A stretch of DNA of 64,000 bases. Source: Isoetes taiwanensis (Eukaryota > Streptophyta > Lycopodiopsida > Isoetales > Isoetaceae). The stretch is from positions 11,674,907 through 11,738,906 of the forward strand of contig JAJEKV010000044.1 in NCBI GenBank assembly GCA_021234155.1. The letters run 5' to 3'. Positions 54,361 through 64,000 of this stretch are shown here, in pieces. Numbering within the stretch: the stretch's first letter is position 1; each line of letters begins with the position of its first letter. The notes under the pieces are model-generated. The model did no database searches. It saw nothing but the letters and a program-made list of their open reading frames with translations, and was not told the origin of the DNA. Both the position numbers and the translations under genes were made by a program.

Positions 54361-56579
54361 TGTAAAATGCAGTATGTAGTTGTAGAGATAGTTATGGATT
54401 AGCATTCAATAGGATAAACTAGCAGTATGACATATTCAACAAAAATTGGACTTATTCAGATTTAATAGATAGCACTTTAAGGATGCCATTATAAGAATTT
54501 ATGTATTGTTTAATTCTTCTTGATTGTTATAATTTTTCTAAGTTTTTATTATATAAGTTTATCTTTAGATTAAAATTATAATGGTTGTCAAAGAATAAAA
54601 TTACTTATCAAACTAATTTTCACTTGAATCTATTTAGAATTAGACATTTCAAAAATATAAAATTTCAATTTTCAGTAACTTAACAAATTTAAAATTTGCC
54701 AATCATGATAATTTTTAAATGAAATCTGATGGTTTAATAAGTGATTGACTTAAAATTCATATGAGAATTTCACAATTGACAAACTTTTACACTTTTTGTT
54801 GATGCTATATGACTATGAAGGAATAGAGAAAGACAACCAGTGTGAAGCGCTCAGATCCTAGTGAAGAACTACCTACAATGAGGCGTGACTATGGCTAATA
54901 TACAGTGCCATGTCAGCAACAAGGGATGACTCAGCATGCACAGTCATCATCATACTCTAACACTTTTAAGAATACTTTAGGAAAAGTTTTAGGTTGAAAT
55001 TAATTAAATGATAAAGTTAATGTTTTAATAATAACTATTGAAGAATTTATTATTGATGAAATAAAATATAATCAATAATAAGCTATTTAATTTTTTAAAA
55101 CATAAGCGTAATTAGTTAATTAATTTCAATCTAAAAGATTCTTCTTTGAATATTTAACATTTTAATCATACAGAATTTATCTTAGATAAAAATTTAATTC
55201 TAAATAGAGTAAAGCGATATACTTTAGTAGCCATCATACTTTTGATCTAAAGATAAATTGAACGAATTTTTGAAATGAATAAGAGTTGAAAATACTTATA
55301 ATCTTATCATGGCATCCTTGAAGTATATCTATTAAATTTGAATAAGTCCAAATTTTGTTAAATATATCATAGATTCAATATTTTCACTGGCAATCTCCCC
55401 CACGCTTTCAGTTATGAAGCTTATTTAGTAGGTCGTTCATTTACTTTTTATCGTAATTTGGTTGAATCGACCTGCATCAAGGCCTTTTCGACCAGTTCCG
55501 CTTAAGGCTGTTATACTGTTATAGCTGCCAGATTTTAGGTCATAAACTGTTTAACAATTCGCTTTAACATTCCACGTTTTAGTTTTTATTAGTGTCTTTT
55601 AAATATAACAATAGTTTAATTTAAGTTTAAAATAACTCTTAAACTTACCATAAGATTGAATATCTAACAAATGCTTAATACACTTGCTCAAATCTTTAGA
55701 AGGTTAAGTTATTTATTTAGCTAAGGCTGTGACTTATAGACTTTAATTGCACTAACTAGAGCCTCTATGTGTGTGTTTATCTCTACAAATCTTTTGAGCC
55801 ACACCCTCGAGCTTGTGCCATAACAATTCCTTCCTTGCCCAAGGCTGATCGTCCTCGATCATGTACCTTGCTGTAATATCATATTTCCCAAAGCTAGTTG
55901 CCAAATTATCTGCTTTGCTAAAATAACCACCTTTTCTAGTCACCTGACTATCTACTTTGAAAGGATTTTTCTAGGCCAGTAAACTTATCCTCTGCCTAAA
56001 AGATTTTAAGGATCTGGCTTCTATAATGCAGTCACAGTTACCCCTTACTTTTAACACTAGACCTGTCTCATGATGGACCATTAAAGGGCATTTTGAAGGT
56101 TCACAAAAAAAATCATATAAAATCAAGAACACAAAAACCAGGCAAACCCTTTCTAGGAGTTCATATATGGCAGTCATGCTTCACATGAAAAATACACAAA
56201 AAAGTATCAGCTCCCATTCTTGTGAGTTATGCTCTAGCAAACCCAAGGGGGTCAAGTACCAAAAGCTTCATGTTCAAACAAAGTAAAACTGTCTTAATGA
56301 AAAAAAAAAAATTTGAATTTTTTTTGTTATAATGTTATTTTTCTACACGAGATATAAAGCAAAATACGAAAAAGCCACATCTCAATTCGAAGCCTATAAA
56401 GGAAGATAGAGCAATTCAAACATGACAAGGTCAAAACTGTTCTCTGCCTTCTGAGAACTAGTACTGGTTCCTAGAAAGTAGTTGTGATATAAAAACAACA
56501 ACTTTCAGAAGGAGACCAATTTTAAGTTCAAATTTGGTACGAGGTCCTCCATTCTAGAAAAATGTTGTTGAGTTAGGGC
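54361..56579. other. AT-rich non-coding DNA
   Basis: No gene is recognised. About 54990-55160 contains near-inverted phrases (AAAAGTTTTAGGTTGAAATTAATTAA against TTAATTAATTTCAATCTAAAAGATT), spanning a loop of about 120 bp, which may be a decayed inverted-repeat element. Confidence 0.4.
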
Positions 56580-57640
56580 ACCGGGAAAAGGGTAAGAAAG
56601 TAAGGTGGGAAAAGGAGAAAGTTAAAGGAAAATAAGAAAAGGTGGGAAGAAGGGGACAAACAAAGCGCATGGGAAAAGTGAAATGGAAAGGAAAAAGAAA
56701 GAGAGAGGGAGGAAAGGGCAAAAGAGAATCTGGAAAAAGGGCACGAGGAAAAGGGGAAAAGGGAAAGGAAAAAAATGGGAAGAGAGAAAGGATGAAGAAA
56801 GAGGAAAAGGGAAGCAAAAAGAGCATCTAGAAAAAGGGAGAGGAAAAAGATGGAAAAAAAGGAGGAAAAGGGTGGTGGAAAAGTAGAAGAGGCAAAGGGT
56901 AAGGAACAAGGAATAGAAAAAAGAGGAAGGGGAAAAGGGCATGGGACAAAAAGGGAGGAAGAAAAAGGGTGAGTAAAGGGAAAAAGAAAGGGAAAAAGAG
57001 CATGGGAAAAGGGAAAAGTAACAAGAAAAAAATAGGAAAGGAGAAATTGGAAAGGCAAAAAAGGGGAGGAAGATGGGGAAAGAAGGAAAAGAGGCACATA
57101 AAAAAGTTGAGAGAAAAGGGAATAGAAAGAGGCATATGAAAAAGGGAAAAGGGAAAAGGGAAAGAGAGAATGAAAAGGAAGGAAGGAAAGGAAAGGGAAA
57201 AAGGGCACGGAAAAAGCGAAAAGGGTGGGGAAAAGGATGAAAGGGAATGTAAAGTTGAAAGGACAAGGAAGCAGAAAAGGGAATGTAAAATTGAAAAAGG
57301 CAATTTGGAAAAGGGGAGGGAAATGGGAAAAGAGATGGAAAAAGGGCACGTGATCAAGAGGAAAAGGGTGGGAAAGGAAGAAAAAGGGCACATAAAAAGG
57401 TGAGCAAAAGAGAACGAAAAAAATGCATGGGAACGGGAAAGAGAAAAAGAATAGGAAAAGGAAAAGGAAGGGAAAAAATAAAGGGAAAAATAGAAAGAGC
57501 TGGGGAAAGATAAAAAAGAAAGGAAAAAAGCCCATCAGGAAAAAAAAAAAAAAAAAAAAAAAAGGAAAAAGGGAAGGGAAGGGAAAGGGAAGTTAAAGGG
57601 AGGGACAAGGGGATTAAAAAAAGAAAAAAAGAGAGAATGA
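56580..57640. repeat. Polypurine tract of about 1.06 kb
   Basis: The plus strand is overwhelmingly A and G, with pyrimidines mostly in recurring GGGCA(C/T)GGGAAAA-type phrases, so it is probably a degenerate minisatellite. It ends in a 24-base A run (57539-57562) and more GA-rich text. The lack of TAA/TAG/TGA complements makes a 320-codon minus frame (57535-56573) of Phe/Pro/Leu/Ser, which I regard as an artefact. Confidence 0.95.
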
Positions 57641-57689
57641 AAAAATGGTAGAATGAATAGGTTTTTGTCCGCACAAATTCCTAATTTAT

Positions 57690-57717
57690 GCCCAGCAACG
57701 CTGGGCACCATTACTAG
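57690..57717 (+). mobile_element. Helitron 3' terminus (hairpin plus CTAG)
   Basis: The GCCCAGC/GCTGGGC stem (57690-57706) with loop AAC is followed by ACCATTA and CTAG (57714-57717), then host T. This element extends leftwards, so the polypurine tract probably lies inside it. Its 5' TC end was not located. Confidence 0.75.
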
Positions 57718-57770
57718 TTGCTATATATGAGTCTAGGTTATCCTCCAAAAAATCACATTATAAAAGTTTA

Positions 57771-57800
57771 CTAGTAAACGGGTGCCCGGCGTTGCCGGGC
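57771..57800 (-). mobile_element. Helitron 3' terminus, opposite orientation
   Basis: The minus strand reads GCCCGGC/GCCGGGC stem (57800-57784), CACCCGTTTA, CTAG (57774-57771), then host T. It faces the terminus at 57717 across a 53-bp spacer. The stem is identical to that at 16969-16985. Confidence 0.75.
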
Positions 57801-57981
57801 TAATGTCCTTGGCTTGTGTTTTTACTTTGCATTTAACGTCCACATGTCTGCAACTTCTAAGAACATCACAGGTTGATGCTTGCAAGAATGGACATGATTT
57901 GCTTATGTAAATATTTTTGTTGTCGAAATGTGTAGTGGCAGTATCATCAATGTATTAACTTTGTGATTAAAGGATGGATTC

Positions 57982-58020
57982 TAAATAGTAAACGGGTGCA
58001 CGACATTGTCTCATAAATAG
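57982..58020 (-). mobile_element. Decayed copy of the same terminus
   Basis: TAGTAAACGGGTGCACGACA at about 57985 repeats the spacer and start of the hairpin at 57772 with the stem mutated (GCACGACATTGTCTC). It is probably an older copy of the same terminus. Confidence 0.45.
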
Positions 58021-60157
58021 GGGCATCTTCAATCTTAAATGTAAGAACTACTTGCCTTTGCCTTACCCTGTTCAATTTGCGATAGCTTTATGCCCTAAAC
58101 AAACATGCATTTGCAGTGACACATGCCACACCCTTTTGTGGAATTACAATTGTGAAAGGAGAACGACTAAGTCATTGCATTAAACCAAATTTGTTTTTAT
58201 TGTTAGCATTATTTACTCAAGACTATAATAAATCATGAAATGAATTGACTTGATATATTACGCGCCATGTAGGATAACATGACTTTAACATGTATTAACT
58301 TTTTTTTTAGCTAGAAAGTTCATTACGTATTGCCCCATTACCTCTATCTCTATTGAGCTCATCACTCTAGGTATATTTCATGCTCATCAAAATGCCATTA
58401 TCCACAATGGGCCTAATCTTTCAAAACTATACTAACAGAGTGACAAAATTGCAACAAATGCAAAAAGGCTAGCTAAAAATATGACATGAAACCTCTTACT
58501 GTCTTGTCTTCACTCATTCAAGTGGCATGACTGTGAAGCACGTTCAAAAAAAAATTTAAATTTATCTTGAAAAGAATTGCTTGTGCACGTTTGGAAAAAA
58601 ATTAAATTGATCTTGAAAAGAATTGCTTGTTTGCATGTGCATATGATTTTACATGGTAAGTGGTACGTTAATAGGAACAAAACAAAGCCTTGTAAAGAAG
58701 AGACACTTTATACTCCACCTTGATAGGTCTGCGCTTGGTGAAATCAGCTTTCAAAGCTTTTTCTACTTCCCTCTTTCCATTTTCCTTGTCCTCTTAATTT
58801 TTTCCAACCTACTCAACTCCAATTTCAAAGGTTAAACATAAAAAATGTTGCGCATGTCCCTAGGTTGCAGGATAAACTTCTTTCAGATCACAATTTGATA
58901 AGGTCACACTGTTAACCTCTCCGAAAGCAAAACATTCTTGACTGGGCTATGGAATCTCTTCTTTGGTTTAGTCAATAGTTTGAGCAAGGTATTTTTTCAG
59001 AAACAAACTTGGACCTTTTCTCCCTTTCCATTGCCAAGACAACATGAAAGCTTTGTTAGGTCCATGAAAATTGTAAAATTAAAACATAATCTGCTAAAAG
59101 AGATTGATAATCTTAGCAAAAAACCATGCTGCTGCAAGCACAATTGTGCTGCTAGAGCCAATTCCTAGTGCCTGAAGCTCGACAATATTTTTCAGCAATA
59201 GTCTATCTGTGTCCACAAATAGTACATTGCCATACACAACAGCTTATTACATTAAGCATAACATTCCAGCCTTATGAACACCTTAAAATCCTTGAAGATT
59301 TACCCTTCGAGAATAACAACATTGCTTGTGAGCAGCCACAGCCTACAACAAATCATGCAAATCTCAACTCATAGATATTACACATAAAGCAGAATCAACT
59401 TCGAAGCCTGAAATATTTTATACCTACAATAGCGAGCAGATCCTTTGAAATGCACACCATCAAAATATCTGCATAAAACATCCTACAAATTTAAATATTG
59501 TTTTATGGGCAACAAAAGCTTCTTAATGATCACGTCAGAAAAATGTCATTAAACAAAGAAGAAGATAGATGGACATAATAGAAGCGAGATGGCAAAAAAA
59601 AAACCATGATGGTGCAACAACAAACTGGGGGCATGAAACATTTCAAAAGCTGATGGTCCTTGCAACAAAATGATGCTGAAAATGATGGTGGTCAATACAA
59701 CTTATATAGATTTCCAAATCGATGCCATTCAAGCAATCAGAAAATATATGATCATGTAAAAAATGAGCAGGAGAGCCAGAAGCTTTGACTCTAGCTAGAA
59801 AAACCTGCGAACTTTAATGCAACACTGCTGATAGGAAGCTTGGGTAGCCAGATATTTTAGTAAGCTTTTGTTGATAATGGTTTCAGAGGAATTCACCACA
59901 AACAACGGATTAGGATGCAAGCAACCAATAAGAAATAATAATCTACCTGAGACTAAGACCCAATAAAGCCAACTGATTTGCTGAAGGCAAACAAAAATCT
60001 TCGAATTTCATATTGCTATGATGCTGATGCTGCTGTTAAAACATGATGTCCTGGATTAAGAAAATAAAAAACATAAGAGAAGGGGATGAAAAAAGGAAAA
60101 TGAAAAAAGCTTCAAGAGAGGCATTCCAAAGATAACCTCGATCTCCTCCTTCTGAAG
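58021..60157. other. Probable Helitron interior, then non-coding
   Basis: No protein family is recognised. A short duplication AAAAAAATTAAATT(T/G)ATCTTGAAAAG lies at about 58549 and 58597. Confidence 0.35.
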
Positions 60158-60403
60158 CTAATAATCCTGAAGAATGGATCTTGAGGCTGTGACGGAACCA
60201 TAAGGAAAAGCAGCATGCATTATGTAAACTGGAAAAAGCAGAATATGGAAGATAGCCGGGTTGTGCATGCCATATATTTCCAGTTTACGTGTAGATGCCA
60301 GATTAACCTGAGCAATGAAAGCAGAGCCAAAAATTCCAAAAGCCAGGAAGAAGCATAAGAACAGAGCTAGTTTAGAAGCCCTATATTTAAAAACCTGCAT
60401 CAA
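60158..60403 (-). CDS. Possible first exon of a membrane or secreted protein
   Basis: The minus frame from an ATG at 60403 reads MMQVFKYRASKLALFLCFFL then AFGIFGSAFIAQ, a good signal-anchor or signal-peptide stretch, followed at once by GTTAAT, which could be a weak splice donor. The frame remains open to 60158, but the rest is not protein-like. No downstream exon was recognised. It may be genuine but unsupported, or chance. Confidence 0.25.
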   Translation of the reverse strand: MMQVFKYRASKLALFLCFFLAFGIFGSAFIAQVNLASTRKLEIYGMHNPAIFHILLFPVYIMHAAFPYGSVTASRSILQDY

Positions 60404-61402
60404 GATTAAAATGAAATGAAAGGTTCAGTGTATAGAATAGCTGGAGGATCGAATAGAATAGAATAGAGAACGTACAATAATCCTGCTAATACTTGCCAAA
60501 ATAAGACGAAATGAAGCCGGAATAAAAATATGAAACAGAGGAGAATAATATAAATAAGAGTGGATTGATGCTTATACGAAGACAGACACCACTTTGTCTG
60601 TTACTACCTCCAAAATCAGCTCCCAGAGATTAAAGAAAAAAATCGACTATTTGTCTGTAAAATCCTCTGTTAAAAATGGATACGAAAATATTTTGGAGAG
60701 GCAGATGGTTCGATATCCCTAAACCCAGAACCAACCCGTAAAATTAAGAAAATGTGCTTCAAAAATCCTTATTTAAAAATGGGCACGAAATTTGAAGCTG
60801 CAGAGGGATGCGAATCCCTATACCCAGAAGCAAATCCTATGCAAGAGCTGGGTTGATCTTGCAAGCTTCCTCCCTTTTTTGCTGTTGAAACAAAGCGGCA
60901 ATAGAAGAGAAACCGGCAAGGATTTGAAGACCTGGCAAGGATTAATCGTTATAAAAACGTTAGTAATAGCAAAAAGTTAGAGGCAGGTAGAAATAGAATA
61001 GAATGCAAAACACCAGTATCTCAGCTTACCTTGCAGATTAACCAGGGCAATTTGAACTGGCTTGCTTAGAAAAAGGTCCGCCTGAAACGAAATGGATGCA
61101 TCAGAAATGAATTGCAGCTTAGGAATTATCAAAGATTTTACCTCGTGAAAGAGAGAATCCAGGAAGTACCCTGAGAAGATAAGAAACCCTAGATTCGTAG
61201 ACGCACCTTTGTTGCAGAGGCATCCGTGCCTGTCATTCAAAAGACCCTTTCTTTCGCGGATTTTTTGCCATTTAAGACTGGGTATAACATGTCAGTGTCC
61301 GACATTTACTTTCAGTCTCTTATTTTGCACCTGCACCCTGAAGGACAGAGTTATGCTTTACAATTTTTCTATAACCCCAGCAAGCATAGCATCAGTTCCC
61401 AT
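60404..61402. other. Non-coding, with short GAATA repeats
   Basis: Short (GAATA)n runs at about 60453-60471 and 60990-61003 match the complement of the LINE tail unit, so minus-strand LINE tails may be present. An imperfect duplication around GATACGAAAATATTTTGG/GGCACGAAATTTGAAG and CAGAGGGATGCGAATCCC-like text lies at about 60678-60725 and 60781-60825. No gene is recognised. Confidence 0.4.
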
Positions 61403-61920
61403 GCGATGGTTCTAAGTACGCCCGATTTGGGTTGGCCTCCCGCGGAAACCCTTCCGGGTTTTAATGGAAACCCTTCCGGGTTTTAATGGAAACCCTTCCG
61501 GCTTTCCATGGAAAAACCCTTCAGGTTTTAGTGGAAACCCTTCCGGGTTTTCAATAAAACCGGAATGGGTTCCCTTCCTCGTTTTTCCGTGAAAAAAACC
61601 CTAAGGGTTTCCACTAAAACCCCGGAAGGGTTTCCATGGAAAAGCGGAAGGGTTTCCATATTGAAAAGCCGGAAGGGTTTCCCATGGAAAGCCGAAGGGT
61701 TTCCACAAAATTATTTTTTTAAATATTTACACACGTGAGCCTTTATGGCTCATGCCTTTCCACCTGGGCGCTCGACATTAAGAGCGCCGTCCATCGAAAG
61801 ACGCGCCACTCAAAAATTTGATCAAAATTCAAATTTTGAGTGGAAACCTTCCCATTTTCCTTGCATGATGGAAATTGGGAAGGGTTTCCACAGAGGAAGG
61901 GTTTCCACAGGATGAGGAAA
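61403..61920. repeat. Foldback element built from GGAAACCCTTCC, copy 2
   Basis: Same order of parts as copy 1 at 39905: GATGGTTCTAAGTACGCCC and TTTGGGTTGGCCTCCC, then forward motifs, then reverse-complement motifs (61440-61705). A CACGTG segment with CCTTTATGG follows, then a short AAATTTGATC/GATCAAAATT region and a final small inverted pair near 61853-61915. Several motifs have point changes, and spacers differ from copy 1. Confidence 0.9.
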
Positions 61921-62199
61921 ACAGTTAGGTTTCCACATGAGAAGGAAAAAATAGGTTAGGTTTCCACATGCGGTTAGAAACTTCGATAGTGCGTGACGTG
62001 CGGTGAACTAGAAAACTAACTTCTCGAACTTGACTCTGCATTCGCTTTCTTCCTTAACCTTGTCAAGGGAATTATGAGCGTAGTTTTGATTTGAATTTTG
62101 GTCTGATCTTCCTTCGGAGAAGCAATGCCCTCAAGCATTGATTTTGGAGAAGCCCAATTTTTTGAATATCGTCGATTTTCTCAAGGATCCGGCTTCTTC
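61921..62199. other. Non-coding
   Basis: GGTTAGGTTTCCACAT recurs twice near 61925-61970. Nothing else is seen. Confidence 0.35.
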
Positions 62200-62330
62200 A
62201 TTTTCTGATGACAGCCGGTTTTAGCAAATATCGGCGATACTAGGTATATGCCAACATATACTTGAATATGCCCACATACCCACATAAACGAGGGTTTGCC
62301 CCCTAGGGCAACCCAAAAATTCTTGACTTG
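62200..62330 (-). repeat. Dispersed repeat, inverted partner of 1353-1560
   Basis: The reverse complement of GAGGGTTTGCCCCCTAGGGC and AACCCAAAA (62290-62320) matches 1360-1395. TATCGGCGAT at about 62229 matches 1510. It is an old element remnant in opposite orientation. Confidence 0.55.
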
Positions 62331-62491
62331 AAAGCATATGGAAAGTCTAGATTGCCAATTGTTTTTATGGTCTTGAATGTCTAATGAAGAAAAAAGAGTC
62401 TCTACCAAAATTAAAGATCACTTAGCATCATGTGAAATTACTCTCACTCAGTGAAGTGTGAAAGCTCATTGTTGCAACGAAAATATAAAAT

Positions 62492-62590
62492 CTCAACAAT
62501 TATATTGAAGCCGAGCAAACTAAAAATAGTGTACTTGAAAACTCAACAATTATATTGAAGCCGAGCAAACTAAAATAGTGTACTTGAAAA
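62492..62590. repeat. 50-bp near-perfect tandem duplication
   Basis: Units at 62492-62541 and 62542-62590 (starting CTCAACAATTATATTGAAGC) differ by one A in a run. Confidence 0.95.
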
Positions 62591-62891
62591 CTCAAAAGTA
62601 GCACATGCAAATTGACTCCGTTGACCTTTTGAAGCCACACTAATAGCCACACTAATATCCCATCAGCAAATTTGAGAATCGTCTGATCCACTTAAGAGGT
62701 GGCCCCTCTTTGAAAGGGCTCAAAGAAAGACCATAACCCTCATTCTTATGGCGCATTGTTGTGAAACTAATAGTGCATAAATGCTAAAATGTATCGATTA
62801 TCTTTAACATGCTACAATGTTCTTTCAAATTTATTGAATCTCTTCATATATCCCGAGCATGGCAAACATGGTTATTTCCTCACCGCCTTAC

Positions 62892-64000
62892 CTTTTGTCA
62901 AACTCATTGAACTTGCATGCATCCAAGATCTTGGCGAGAATATAATCCCTTGATTGAGAGGCAGCGCAGAGCAAAAAAAACATCAATTTTAAAAGTACAA
63001 TAATCTTGCGTTTATTTTTCATCACAATCTCAAGACATTCATGAAATGGGCATGTAAATGCCTTGTCTCGATGGAAAAACCATTTAAAAAATACTAACAA
63101 TGGCATTTAAAAAGACAAATAGCTACGCAAAACATCATGATATGCACCCGTTAAAATTTATAGGACTTTGCATTGCGTGTTTCGATCATCACTAAACCTA
63201 AAAGGTGTCTGCGAGTAATCCGTCTCCATAGCCTCTAGAAAAATAGATGGATCTCTGTCCTTTCTAAAGTAGCATGTGCATCACAAACACAACTTTAAGC
63301 TTTAGTTATATCCTTCCTCAAATCAAGCTTTAGCGATTCAAAGTTCCTCAAAATTCTATTAAAGATATGTACTTACCTCCCAAACTTTATCAGAAAAATG
63401 GAATGTTTGCACGTTCGCTGTAGAAAAACCCATTTAACAATAGCAACGTTTGAAACTACTCTAACCCCATTATTGCTATTGCAGTCATCTACACAGAATT
63501 TTGCCAGAATTTCAATGACAGTTAATTGAAGTGAGTGGTCTGGTGCAATTTTAAAAAGAAGCAACCACAGTCAAAACAAAGAACAAGGCAAACTATGGCC
63601 CTAAGCACAAACTAGCCCATCAGCCTTCCAAAGCTAACTAGCATCTATCTCTCAATGCGACTAGCATCTATCTCCTGAATGCTAGCTTCCCATCAAGTAT
63701 AACCTAACACAAGCTACAATCGTTTCTCACACCTGTGGTTAACAAATGAATGAAACTTGGCAGAAAGTCTGTGCAGGTCAAATAGGAAAGATGTTTTATC
63801 CACTCCGGCGGTTGCAACCACAAAAAATCATTGAAAGGATTTAAGGATTTAATGACCAAAGAAATGAGATTAACAAGCCAGAAAACATGCCTGGATAAAG
63901 GATACCGCTGGTAACATGACATCATACCTCAGATATGTGTGCAATGACATGCAAAAGCTTTTCACAGTACTGCATGTCCTCAAGTTTCAGATGACTAGAT
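62892..64000 (-). CDS. Unrecognised multi-exon gene, partial
   Basis: Minus-strand pieces look like exons with good splice sites. An exon running in from the edge ends at 63928 (HLKLEDMQYCEKLLHVIAHI then SE, GTATGA donor). A stretch at about 63545-63470 reads DHSLQLTVIEILAKFCVDDC. A 41-base exon at 63417-63377 lies between a CAG acceptor and a GTAAGT donor (NVQTFHFSDKVWE). About 63085-63010 reads KAFTCPFHECLEIVMKNKRK. An exon at about 62948-62892 reads DYILAKILDACKFNEFDKR before GTAAGG. The helical leucine-rich composition suggests an alpha-helical repeat protein, but I cannot name the family. Exon phases were not all checked. The gene continues to the right, and its end to the left was not found. 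Confidence 0.45.

Noticed and set aside
56573-57535. 320-codon minus-strand frame rich in Phe, Leu, Pro and Ser
   Set aside because: It is the complement of a polypurine tract. Absence of stops follows from composition, and overlapping frames are equally long.

Overview
This is repeat-rich, AT-rich nuclear DNA from a land plant, most likely a seed plant with a large genome. I cannot name the species. The evidence is plant-specific protein families (receptor-like kinase, root-cap family, TIFY, F-box/kelch, plant sacsin-like, NLR leucine-rich repeats), GT-AG introns, Helitron ends and many decayed non-LTR retrotransposons (LINEs). There are no bacterial-style operons, ribosome binding sites or CRISPR arrays.

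Layout. 1-767 (minus): 5' part of a receptor-like kinase with an unusual ectodomain of three six-cysteine modules, cut by the window edge. 1.6-3.6 kb: decayed sacsin-like pseudogene. 7.6-7.9 kb: LINE C-terminal remnant. 11.2-12.7 kb (minus): F-box/kelch gene of the At1g51550 type carrying two frame lesions. 13.3-13.6 kb: perfect tandem repeat, a tRNA-like head and a 108-bp block that recurs inverted at 25.9 kb. 14.7-15.3 kb (minus): WD40 gene fragment. 16-27 kb: mostly tandem duplications and non-coding DNA. 27.35-28.35 kb: an intact single-exon root-cap family gene. 31-40 kb: LINE fragments, a Helitron end, a triplicated candidate first exon and a foldback element. 42.4-43.0 kb: broken TIFY-domain gene. 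44.1-46.5 kb: two intact tandem paralogues of an unrecognised plant protein. 48-49 kb: foldback element and minisatellite. 51.5-54.4 kb: tandemly duplicated NLR remnant interrupted by a LINE. 56.6-57.7 kb: 1-kb polypurine tract ending at a Helitron terminus. 61.4-61.9 kb: second foldback copy. 62.9-64 kb (minus): exons of an unrecognised gene running off the edge.

The genes do not form one pathway. Only the receptor kinase (partial), the root-cap gene, the two paralogues and perhaps the right-edge gene look intact. The most unusual content is structural. (1) Three hairpins at 9.85, 15.32 and 31.28 kb share a conserved core but have different, still self-complementary arms. (2) Four Helitron 3' ends have stems that differ in sequence but keep pairing. 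(3) A foldback family is built from a repeated 12-bp motif. (4) A LINE tail appears to have inserted almost without any element, between 30-bp direct repeats. (5) The kinase has an unfamiliar cysteine-rich ectodomain.

All calls come from reading the sequence by eye. Family names rest on recognised motifs, and no searches were run.
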